64,000 nucleotides of DNA from GJ-E10 sp035625725 (GTDB lineage Bacteria > Pseudomonadota > Gammaproteobacteria > Burkholderiales > Burkholderiaceae_F): contig DASPPB010000067.1 of assembly GCA_035625725.1 (NCBI GenBank), positions 1 through 64,000 on the forward strand. The letters are read 5' to 3'. The position numbers and the translations under genes were made by a program. Below are positions 57,346 through 64,000 of the stretch, one piece after another; position 1 is the stretch's first letter; every line of letters begins with the position of its first letter. Below the pieces are notes generated by a model. The model had not been told where the DNA came from and made no database searches. It was given only the letters and a program-made list of their open reading frames with translations.

Positions 57346-57729
57346 CTAGCGGACCGGGTGCGTGAAGGGAAAGATTTTGGTTATGCCCAGGATGTCGGTG
57401 ATCAGCAAGACGAGAAACACCACGAATACGACTCCCAACAGGTCTCCGCCGGCGGGCAGCGCGTCGATGCGCGCGGCCAGCTCGCTCGCTTCTTCGTCGC
57501 TGAGCGCGTCGACTCGGGCCTGCACCTGAGTCGCGTCGACGCCGGCGTGCATGAGCGCGTCGCGCACTTGCGCGCGCACCAGCCAAGCATGGATTCGGGC
57601 GTGCGCCGCGCTCTGGGCGTAGACGATTTCTTCGGTGCTCACCAAGGCTGCGCGTGCGGGCGCAGGCAGCCACGTACCCAATACGAAGAGCGAAGCGAGC
57701 GCGGCGATAAACCGATGAACGCGGCGCAT
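57346..57729 (-). CDS. PA2779-family membrane protein
   Basis: The 127-residue protein has a signal peptide (about 1-27, ending APARA), a helical domain and a C-terminal membrane helix (about 95-118, LLGVVFVVFLVLLITDILGI) with FPFTH after it. This matches the PA2779 family (DUF6627), small periplasmic membrane-anchored proteins usually found next to a PA2778-type peptidase gene. No PA2778-type gene is visible here. Function is unknown. Confidence 0.8.
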   Translation of the reverse strand: MRRVHRFIAALASLFVLGTWLPAPARAALVSTEEIVYAQSAAHARIHAWLVRAQVRDALMHAGVDATQVQARVDALSDEEASELAARIDALPAGGDLLGVVFVVFLVLLITDILGITKIFPFTHPVR

Positions 57730-57783
57730 CAGGGCGTCGAGGATGCGCTTGCGATGTTTGCGTCTTGCCCCAGGGCAAGGTGA

Positions 57784-59022
57784 TCAGGAATTGTGGGCAC
57801 GTATGAATTCGACAATGCGCGGCGCAATGTTCTCCCGCCAGCGCCGGCCGGAGAAGATACCGTAGTGGCCGACTCCCATCGCGGTCAGGTGCTGTTTGCG
57901 TCCCTCCGGGATTGCGCGACACAGTTCGAGAGCCGCCTGGGTCTGGCCGCTGCCCGAAATGTCGTCGAGCTCTCCCTCGATGGTAAAGAGCGCCACCTTG
58001 CGGATATCCTCCGGGGCGACCCGTTGGCCGCGTACATACCAGCAGCCGCGGGGCAACTGGTGCTCCTGAAACACCACGCGGATCGTATCGAGGTAGTACT
58101 CGGCTGGAAGGTCAATCACGGCGTTGTATTCGTCGTAGAACCGGCGATGCCCCTCGGCGTCGTCCTGGTCACCCTTTACAAGGTGCAAGTAGTAGTCCCA
58201 ATGCGAATTGGCGTGGCGATCCGGGTTCATTGCCACAAACCCCGCGTGCTGCAAAAACCCCGGGTAGACCTCGCGCAGGTAGCCCGGGTAGCTCGAAGGA
58301 ACCTTGAAGACCACGTGGTCGCGGAACCACTCGTACGGCCTGCGCGTTGCCAGCGCGTTGACCTGGGTCGGATTGCGGCGCGTATCGATCGGCCCGCCCA
58401 TCATCGTCATGGACAGCGGCACGGCCGGATCGTTTGCACTGGAGAGCAGAGAGACGGCGCCCAGCACGGGAACCGTCGGCTGGCAGACCGAAATCAAGTG
58501 CAACTTGGGGCCGAGCAGGCGAACGAACTCCATGCAGTACTCGACGTAGTCGTCCAAGTGAAACGGCCCCTGCGACAGCGGGACAAGGCGCGCGTTAACC
58601 CAGTCGGTCAGATAGACATTGCAACTCGGCAGCAAAGCGCGCACGGTGTCGCGCAAAAGCGTTGCATGATGACCCGACAGGGGCGCGAAAATGAGCACCG
58701 CCGGATCGTTCTCGTGCTGCGCCAAGCCGCGTGGCAGCACGCGACGAAAATGCAGCAGATGGCAAAACGGCTTGCTCAGAACTGTTTGCTGGTCGACTTC
58801 GACCTCCAGTTCGTCGATAAGCGTTGTGCGTAAACCGAATTCGGGCTTTTCGTAGTGCTTGCCCAGCCGGTGCAAGAGGTCGTAGCCGGCGGCCAGACGC
58901 CGCGAGAACGGCGTGTATGCGAGCGGGCTGTACGGATTGGAAAAAATACTGGCCGTCGCATGGGCCCAGGCCGACAGCGGGTTAAGAAGCTTGCGCTGCC
59001 ACTCATGCAGCTGGTAGAGCAC
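57784..59022 (-). CDS. phaZ: Intracellular polyhydroxyalkanoate depolymerase
   Basis: The 412-residue protein has the intracellular PhaZ signatures: IFAPLSGHHATLLRDTVRALLP, a Cys nucleophile at 180 in the lipase-box-like VCQPT, GGPIDTRRNPTQVN and the C-terminal GVGHYGIFSGRRWRE with the catalytic His. It degrades stored poly-3-hydroxybutyrate on PHA granules. The GTG start at 59022 is chosen because GGAGGT lies correctly in front of it; the ATG two bases earlier is in another frame. It groups with other PHA- and lipid-related genes. Confidence 0.92.
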   Translation of the reverse strand: MLYQLHEWQRKLLNPLSAWAHATASIFSNPYSPLAYTPFSRRLAAGYDLLHRLGKHYEKPEFGLRTTLIDELEVEVDQQTVLSKPFCHLLHFRRVLPRGLAQHENDPAVLIFAPLSGHHATLLRDTVRALLPSCNVYLTDWVNARLVPLSQGPFHLDDYVEYCMEFVRLLGPKLHLISVCQPTVPVLGAVSLLSSANDPAVPLSMTMMGGPIDTRRNPTQVNALATRRPYEWFRDHVVFKVPSSYPGYLREVYPGFLQHAGFVAMNPDRHANSHWDYYLHLVKGDQDDAEGHRRFYDEYNAVIDLPAEYYLDTIRVVFQEHQLPRGCWYVRGQRVAPEDIRKVALFTIEGELDDISGSGQTQAALELCRAIPEGRKQHLTAMGVGHYGIFSGRRWRENIAPRIVEFIRAHNS

Positions 59023-59081
59023 ATCGACCTCCGTTGCCAGCGCTCTCAGTCGACCGCGGCGCGCTCAGCGTCGCTGTCGAT

Positions 59082-59405
59082 TCAGCGCTTGAGGTATTGC
59101 AGTTTTTCCTTTACATCCTTCCACTGGTCCGCATCCGTGGGATGCGGTTTCGTGCGCGTGATTGACGGCCACTGTTTGGCCATTTCTGCATTGAGGGCTA
59201 TGAATTTCTGCTGATCAGCCGGTACATCTTCCTCCGCATAGATCGCGTTGACCGGGCACTCGGGAATGCAAACCGCGCAGTCGATGCACTCGTCCGGATC
59301 AATGGCCAGAAAGTTCTCCCCTTCGCGAAAGCAGTCCACGGGGCAGACATCGACGCAGTCGGTGTACTTGCAGCGAATGCAAGATTCCGTAACGACATGG
59401 GTCAT
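59082..59405 (-). CDS. fdxA: 7Fe ferredoxin FdxA
   Basis: This 107-residue ferredoxin begins MTHVVTESCIRCKYTDCVDVCP and has a second cluster motif CIDCAVCIPECP, the [3Fe-4S][4Fe-4S] arrangement of the FdxA family, with the usual C-terminal extension. It serves as electron carrier in the cytosol. The longer frame upstream (start 59756) is not conserved. Confidence 0.93.
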   Translation of the reverse strand: MTHVVTESCIRCKYTDCVDVCPVDCFREGENFLAIDPDECIDCAVCIPECPVNAIYAEEDVPADQQKFIALNAEMAKQWPSITRTKPHPTDADQWKDVKEKLQYLKR

Positions 59406-59584
59406 CGGCAAAGATCTCGCGCACCAAGCCTTAACATTTGTAATAGTACCGCAGCGCGTCAAACGATTCATCTGCATCGACGGCCGGCGTTTTTTGTGTA
59501 CAACGGTCTGCGGCGCCTTGGCGCACGGCAAACCGCCGTACCATTGGCGCCGTTCGTAAGCGGCTAGGGCCGGCGGAGGAGTGC

Positions 59585-60622
59585 ATGGCGCAGATGGAAG
59601 CGAACACGGGCAGGCGGCCGCGCGTCGTCGTGACCCGGCGCATCTTCGAGGACTTGGCCCAGGAGCTGCGCGGCCGCTTCGACGTAATCGACAACCAGGA
59701 CGACGAAGACTGGAGCACGCAGCAGCTGCGCGAGCGTCTAGCCGATGCCGATGCACTGCTTACCGATCCCGGGCGTCGGGTTGACGCCTCGCTGCTGGAG
59801 GGCTGCGCGCGGCTTTGCGTCGTCAGCAATATCGCGGTCGGCTTCAATAACATCGATCTGGAAGCTTGTACGCGCGCCCGGATCGTGGCTACGAACACGC
59901 CCGATGTGCTCAACGATGCCACGGCCGATCATGCCTGGGCCTTGATGTTGGCAGCAGCCCGGCGGGTAGCCGAATCTGACCGTTGGACGCGGGCCGGCAA
60001 TTGGCGGCGTTTTGCCCTCGATTCGTTCCTGGGTATCGATGTCTTCGGCGCGACCCTCGGAGTCCTGGGCATGGGCCGCATCGGCCGGGCCATCGCTCGG
60101 CGCGCGCAGGGGTTTTGCATGCCTGTGCTCTACCACAACCGCAATCCGTTGGCGGGGCAAGATGCTGAGTGGGCGCCCGCGCAGGCGCCCCGGTGGGTCG
60201 AACGCGAGCGGCTCTTGCACGAAGCCGATTTTTTGATCGTCGTGGTGCCGTACACGACGGCAACCCATCACCTGATCGGTGCCAAGGAACTGGCGCAGAT
60301 GAAACCCGGCTCGGTACTGGTGAACATCGCTCGGGGTGGCATCGTCGATGATGCGGCACTGGCGCAGGCGCTGCGGCTCGGACGACCGGCAGCAGCGGGG
60401 CTTGATGTGATGGAAAACGAGCCGCACATCTTTCCGGGGCTCCTCGCACTGGACAACGTGGTGCTCACGCCGCACATCGCCTCGGCCACGGGCTCGGCGC
60501 GCCGCGCGATGGTTCGCCGGGCAATCGAGAATCTGACCCAGGTCCTGCGCAATGAGCGGCCCGATGCGATCCTCAATGGCGAAGTCTGGGAGCGGCGGCG
60601 GCTCGGAACCGGCGCACAGTGA
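59585..60622 (+). CDS. D-2-hydroxyacid dehydrogenase (glyoxylate/hydroxypyruvate reductase type)
   Basis: The 345-residue NAD(P)-dependent enzyme has the Rossmann motif GVLGMGRIGRAIA, the catalytic Arg in NIARGG, the Glu in VMENEP and the His in LTPHIASAT. This is the D-isomer-specific 2-hydroxyacid dehydrogenase family, closest in layout to glyoxylate/hydroxypyruvate reductase. GGAGG precedes the ATG. Exact substrate is unclear. Confidence 0.9.
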   Translation: MAQMEANTGRRPRVVVTRRIFEDLAQELRGRFDVIDNQDDEDWSTQQLRERLADADALLTDPGRRVDASLLEGCARLCVVSNIAVGFNNIDLEACTRARIVATNTPDVLNDATADHAWALMLAAARRVAESDRWTRAGNWRRFALDSFLGIDVFGATLGVLGMGRIGRAIARRAQGFCMPVLYHNRNPLAGQDAEWAPAQAPRWVERERLLHEADFLIVVVPYTTATHHLIGAKELAQMKPGSVLVNIARGGIVDDAALAQALRLGRPAAAGLDVMENEPHIFPGLLALDNVVLTPHIASATGSARRAMVRRAIENLTQVLRNERPDAILNGEVWERRRLGTGAQ

Positions 60623-60764
60623 ATTTTGGGACGCGTCGCGCTCGCGCGCTGGTGCCCAATGCGCGGCAGGCAAGTAAAATCGGCGCCGATGCGTCGGGGC
60701 GAGCGCGGCATGCGCTGGGATTTGTCCGACGGGGATCAGCCTTCATGGAGCGTGGCGAGAACCA

Positions 60765-61049
60765 ATGGCCGACATTCGAATCGCGCGCGCGCACGGCTTG
60801 CCCGTAAGTCGCGCCAAAGCAGCCGCCCAGGCCGCCGCCGACGATTTGGGTCGCGATTACGCGCTAACCAGTCGTTGGCAGGGCAATACGCTGCATTTCG
60901 AGCGCGCTGGCGTGCGCGGATGGATCGAGGTGAGTCCCAGCCAAATTGCGCTGGAGATTCACCTGGGGTTCTTGCTCAAGGTCTTCAAATCCTCGATCGA
61001 GAAAAGCGTCGGCAGTCGTCTTGACGAGCTGCTTGCGATACAAAAATAG
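60765..61049 (+). CDS. Polyhydroxyalkanoate-system family protein
   Basis: The 94-residue protein matches the small family (PF09650 type) associated with PHA granules: IRIARAHGLPVSRAKAAAQ, then WQGNTLHFERAGVRGWIEVS and FLLKVFKSSIEKSV. Members are found near PHA genes and may be granule-associated or regulatory. Its neighbours here are a hydroxyacid dehydrogenase and the acyl-CoA-binding protein gene, with phaZ close by. Confidence 0.87.
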   Translation: MADIRIARAHGLPVSRAKAAAQAAADDLGRDYALTSRWQGNTLHFERAGVRGWIEVSPSQIALEIHLGFLLKVFKSSIEKSVGSRLDELLAIQK

Positions 61050-61061
61050 GGCGCCGCGGAC

Positions 61062-61328
61062 CTAGGCCTCGAGCTCTTCGATCAGTGCAACGTAGCGCTG
61101 CATGGCCTCGGTTGCGCTGGTGCCGTGAAGCTGCTTGCGGGCGTCCCATTTTGCCGTCGCCACAAAGTCCAGCGACCCCGGACGGTGTCCGGCTACGTCG
61201 CCCTCGGTAGCCTGCTTGAACAGCGCATAGAGCTTGAGCAAGGTCGCATTGTCCGGGCGCGTTTTGAGAGTTTTGGATCGGGCCACCGCCTGGTCAAATC
61301 GGGCTTTGAGTGAAGCATCAACTGTCAT
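61062..61328 (-). CDS. Acyl-CoA-binding protein
   Basis: The 88-residue protein matches the ACBP family, four helices with LKLYALFKQATEGDVAG and the WDARKQLHGTSATEAMQRYV stretch that holds the acyl-CoA pocket (Tyr and Lys conserved). AGGTG upstream supports the ATG at 61328 rather than a GTG three codons earlier. It would buffer long-chain acyl-CoA, plausible beside PHA metabolism. Confidence 0.88.
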   Translation of the reverse strand: MTVDASLKARFDQAVARSKTLKTRPDNATLLKLYALFKQATEGDVAGHRPGSLDFVATAKWDARKQLHGTSATEAMQRYVALIEELEA

Positions 61329-61386
61329 TGTGAGCACCTGCTGGGAAAAAATGGAGGAGAGAACGCAAGCCCGGGCAGGGGGCTGC

Positions 61387-61974
61387 TCAATGTCCCGCTT
61401 CGGCGCCGCCTGCGGCCCCGTTTGATGGGGGCGCGTTCAAGGTGTCGGGGCGCGTCGAAGGCGCCGCGCTTGAGCCCGTCTTGGACTGCGAATTCTTTGT
61501 CCCTGCGCGCCGGGGCGGGGGGCTGGGTTTTTTCTGGGACTGCTCCGCGAGCTCGCGCTTTTTTTCCTCGGGCAACTCTTGGAACTGCTGCGTGAGAGCG
61601 CGACGCTGATCGGGGGGCAGCGCATAGGCTCGCTTGAAGTTTTCTCGGGCGCGTGCGCGCTGCTCGGGTGTGAGCTTGGCCAAATCGGGCATGCGTTCGT
61701 GCATGCGCTGTTGCCCCTCGGGTGAGAGGTCCTTGTAGCGCACTGCGATGTCAAGCCACTTGCGCTTGCGTGCGTCGTCGAACTTGTCCCAGTCGCCAGC
61801 CAGCGGCGCGAGCGCTTCGCGCTGATCGGCGTTGAGTTGCGACCACGCGGGACCCCCGTGTTTGCCCGCAGTGTGGGCGCTCGCCGGTTTGCCGATGTCC
61901 GCGCTTGCCGGCCCGGCCGCCCCGGCTATCGAGACAAATCCCAGCAAACTCGCGGCGAGAAAAAGACGCAGCAT
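61387..61974 (-). CDS. DUF3106-domain exported protein
   Basis: From the ATG at 61974 the protein has 195 residues with a signal peptide (about 1-20, ending AGA), a helical domain with WSQLNADQREALAPLAGDWDKFDDARKRKWL and LSPEGQQRMHERM (the DUF3106 signature, about 45-120) and a Pro/Ser-rich tail. GAGGTG precedes this ATG. It is the third gene of the sigma factor operon. Function is unknown; a periplasmic location is likely. Confidence 0.85.
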   Translation of the reverse strand: MLRLFLAASLLGFVSIAGAAGPASADIGKPASAHTAGKHGGPAWSQLNADQREALAPLAGDWDKFDDARKRKWLDIAVRYKDLSPEGQQRMHERMPDLAKLTPEQRARARENFKRAYALPPDQRRALTQQFQELPEEKKRELAEQSQKKPSPPPRRAGTKNSQSKTGSSAAPSTRPDTLNAPPSNGAAGGAEAGH

Positions 61975-61998
61975 GCCACCTCGCACGACCGCACGCGG

Positions 61999-62415
61999 TC
62001 ACATGCCTTTTTCTTCGCGCAGGTATACGCCAAAACCCTGGTGCGCATAGGTATCGATCGGCGTGTCGTCGAGCAGCACGGCGAAATCCAGATCAGCGGC
62101 CTCCGCGACGGTGCGGTCGCTTTCCCACTGCTTGATTCCCACGATGCCCAAGGCCAGAGCCAGCAGCGGTACTGCCAGCCCGAAGCGCAGCAGCCAAGCG
62201 GCCGCGCGGGTTCCCGAGTCCTCCGCCGCCGAGGGATCGCCTGCAGCGAGCTGCAGCGCCGGGACCCACACCGGTGCCGATTGTTTGGCTACCACACGCT
62301 CCAGCGCAGCCTGGCGTGCTTTCTGCAGACGCAAACTCACCGTATAGTCGAGCCGCTCCGCGCCCTCGTCCAGGGCCTGGCGGATGCGATAGGCGAATTC
62401 GGCTTCGTTATTCAT
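61999..62415 (-). CDS. DUF3619 family membrane protein, candidate anti-sigma factor
   Basis: The 138-residue protein has a cytosolic helical N-terminus (MNNEAEFAYRIRQALDEGAERL), one membrane helix (about 71-90, AAWLLRFGLAVPLLALALGI) and a short periplasmic tail. DUF3619 proteins are typically encoded directly after an RNA polymerase sigma factor gene, as here with a four-base overlap. The layout is that of an anti-sigma factor, but this has not been shown for the family to my knowledge. Confidence 0.85.
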   Translation of the reverse strand: MNNEAEFAYRIRQALDEGAERLDYTVSLRLQKARQAALERVVAKQSAPVWVPALQLAAGDPSAAEDSGTRAAAWLLRFGLAVPLLALALGIVGIKQWESDRTVAEAADLDFAVLLDDTPIDTYAHQGFGVYLREEKGM

Positions 62416-62975
62416 AGCTCAATACCTCGCGCGCGCAGCGCCTTGGCCAGCGCCTGGGTCGCGCGCGAACAGTGCGTTTTTACGCTGCCCTCCGAGCATT
62501 TCATGGCCGCAGCCGTTTCGGCCACGTCCAGATCTTCCCAGTAACGCAGCAAGAAGGCTTCCCGTTGACGCACGGGCAGACGGGAAATCTCCTGTTCGAT
62601 GATACGGACAACCTGGCTGCGTTCGACCTGGTCGGCGGCGCTTTCGGACGACGCCGATCCGGGTTGGGCCTCCAGGGATTCCAGCGGGTCGGACGGCTCT
62701 TCGTCGCCCGAAGAAAGGGCGGAAAACAGCGTAATCCAGGTGGACCGCACTTTTTGGCGGCGAAAAAAGTCGTGAATCGCGTTTTGCACAATCCTGGTGA
62801 AAAGCAGGGGCAGTTCGTTTGCCGGCCGGTCGCCGTAGTTTTCCGCCAACTTGCACATAGCGTCCTGGACGATGTCCAGGGCATTGTCCTGGTCACGTAC
62901 CGCGAACAGCGCCTGCTTGTAGGCGCGCCGTTCGGCTCCAGCAAGGAATTCCGACAGTTCTGCGCGGGTCGCCAT
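62412..62975 (-). CDS. RNA polymerase sigma factor (ECF-type)
   Basis: The 187-residue protein has region 2 with NALDIVQDAMCKLAENY (about 27-43) and FTRIVQNAIHDFFRRQKVR (about 59-77), and region 4 with LPVRQREAFLLRYWEDLDVAETAAAMKCSEGSVKTHCSRA (about 135-173), the helix-turn-helix for -35 recognition. No region 1 or 3 is present, so it is an ECF-type sigma factor. Its operon partners are DUF3619 and DUF3106 genes. It is divergent from ilvB. Confidence 0.92.
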   Translation of the reverse strand: MATRAELSEFLAGAERRAYKQALFAVRDQDNALDIVQDAMCKLAENYGDRPANELPLLFTRIVQNAIHDFFRRQKVRSTWITLFSALSSGDEEPSDPLESLEAQPGSASSESAADQVERSQVVRIIEQEISRLPVRQREAFLLRYWEDLDVAETAAAMKCSEGSVKTHCSRATQALAKALRARGIEL

Positions 62976-63115
62976 GTATGGGGTGTGCTCGCCGACGCGG
63001 CAATTGGCGCCACAGTGTGTCGGCAGCGACCGGCGAATTGGCCGGCAATCGTATCAGAACGTAACAGGCCGCCGGGGAGCCGCCCGGCGCGTCGCTGGCC
63101 CGCCAAGGCCCGAAT

Positions 63116-63144
63116 TTGCACAATTTGGTGCAGTGCGCTATCTT
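63116..63144 (+). promoter_or_regulatory. Possible sigma-70 promoter of ilvB
   Basis: TTGCAC at 63116-63121 and TATCTT at 63139-63144 are spaced by 17 bases and lie about 100 bases before ilvB, in the gap between the divergent sigma factor gene and ilvB. Both hexamers match three to four of six consensus positions, so this is a moderate call. Confidence 0.4.
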
Positions 63145-63240
63145 GCGCGGTGCCGTTGCACTTTTTTTGCCGCACCGCCCGCCATAAGCGGGTAAGGAAC
63201 GGCGTCCGATCAATCTCCAGAAGGACCTTGAGAGGATTGC

Positions 63241-64000
63241 ATGAGATCCGTTGCTCATGACGAGGCATCCGTTCCTGCGTCGGCGGACACCGCCGGCCGC
63301 GCCGCACGCTCCGCACTGCCGCGAATCCAGACTGGCCCGCACGGCGGCAGCCAAGCACCGACCCACGCTTCCGACACCCAGTCCGTCGTGCTCACGGGCG
63401 CCGAGATTGTCGTGCGCTGCCTGCAAGAAGAAGGCGTACGCCACGTCTTTGGGTACCCGGGCGGTGCTGTTCTGTATATCTACGACGAGATCTTCAAGCA
63501 GGACTACTTCCAGCACATCTTGGTGCGCCACGAGCAAGCCGCGGTGCACGCCGCCGACGCCTACTCGCGCTCGAGCAACAAGGTCGGCGTTGCCTTGGTG
63601 ACGAGCGGTCCGGGCGTCACCAATGCCGTCACCGGCATCGCCACGGCGTACATGGATTCGATCCCGCTGGTCATCATCACGGGCCAGGTCCCCACGCATG
63701 CCATTGGGCAAGACGCCTTCCAGGAGTGCGACACCGTTGGCATCACGCGTCCTTGCGTGAAGCACAACTTTCTTGTCAAGAATGTCGCGGACCTGGCGCT
63801 GACCATCCGCAAGGCCTTTCATATCGCGACCAGCGGCCGCCCCGGCCCGGTGCTGGTCGACATTCCCAAGGACGTCACGGTCGCGCGTCACGCATTTTCG
63901 TACCCGCGCGAACTGCACATGCGTTCGTACAACCCGGTCGTCAAGGGGCACGTCGGACAGATCAAGAAGGCCGTGCAGCTGCTGCTCACGGCCCAGCGGC
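63241..64000 (+). CDS. ilvB: Acetolactate synthase large subunit (N-terminal part, cut by window end)
   Basis: The frame from the ATG at 63241 stays open to the window end (253 codons). After about 50 unconserved residues it reads LTGAEIVVRCLQEEGVRHVFGYPGG, then the cofactor-activating glutamate in VRHEQAAVHAADAY and SGPGVTNAVTGIATAY, the ThDP-dependent acetolactate synthase family. It makes acetolactate from pyruvate, first step of valine/leucine/isoleucine synthesis. GAGAGG precedes the ATG. The N-terminal extension is longer than in E. coli enzymes; a later GTG would give the usual length. Confidence 0.95.
   Translation, partial: MRSVAHDEASVPASADTAGRAARSALPRIQTGPHGGSQAPTHASDTQSVVLTGAEIVVRCLQEEGVRHVFGYPGGAVLYIYDEIFKQDYFQHILVRHEQAAVHAADAYSRSSNKVGVALVTSGPGVTNAVTGIATAYMDSIPLVIITGQVPTHAIGQDAFQECDTVGITRPCVKHNFLVKNVADLALTIRKAFHIATSGRPGPVLVDIPKDVTVARHAFSYPRELHMRSYNPVVKGHVGQIKKAVQLLLTAQR

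Overview
This 64 kb window is GC-rich chromosomal DNA, almost certainly from a betaproteobacterium of the order Burkholderiales. The supporting signs are the recG-oxyR-ubiA order beside divergent proC-yggS, the pilT-pilU pair, an rpsP-rimM-trmD-rplS operon, a cluster linked to polyhydroxyalkanoate (PHA) storage, an RnfB-nth run, lineage-typical DUF1841/DUF3106/DUF3619/DUF1631 genes, and -10 promoter elements of the TAAAAT/TAGAAT kind. No phage module, CRISPR array or intact insertion sequence was found.

Layout. 0-9 kb is accessory-like and gene-poor: an orphan TAXI-type binding protein, a giant AsmA-like protein, a 3'-terminal remnant of a tRNA-Ala(CGC) gene, two small unknown proteins and a MarR regulator. 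9-15.5 kb holds two GGDEF/EAL proteins (one with degenerate sites), a HAD-like phosphatase, a type IV pilin-like protein and a small membrane peptide. 15.9-22 kb is housekeeping: ridA, recG, oxyR, ubiA, and proC-yggS on the other strand. 22-24.5 kb holds the pilus retraction ATPases pilT and pilU. 24.7-27.4 kb holds an NRAMP-related, probably magnesium, transporter, a 58-residue membrane peptide and a soluble PRC/MgtE_N/CBS protein. 27.5-34.6 kb holds the ribosomal protein operon, a CoA pyrophosphatase, a CobD/CbiB-like protein, rsgA with a Ste24-type protease, and orn. 34.6-37.1 kb is a poorly coding stretch with a PagL-like outer-membrane protein, a frameshifted beta-helix pseudogene and tRNA-Arg(CCT). 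37.4-45.5 kb holds parE, a GGDEF/EAL protein, parC, and htpG behind a heat-shock type promoter. 45.6-53.4 kb holds two DUF1631 paralogues flanking a spermidine-synthase-like gene, followed by a GspE/PilB-like ATPase. 53.4-57.3 kb is a tightly overlapping minus-strand run (rnfB, nth, DUF1841, MoxR ATPase, VWA protein). 57.3-61.3 kb groups a PA2779-like protein, phaZ, fdxA, a 2-hydroxyacid dehydrogenase, a PHA-system protein and an acyl-CoA-binding protein. 61.4-63 kb is a sigma factor/DUF3619/DUF3106 operon, and the window ends inside an acetolactate synthase gene.

The most novel-looking arrangements are the NRAMP-like transporter with its detached MgtE-type sensor and membrane peptide, the DUF1631/aminopropyltransferase-like/GspE-like cluster, and the c-di-GMP gene lodged between the two topoisomerase IV genes. 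Functions are read from motifs and family memory; no database search was possible.
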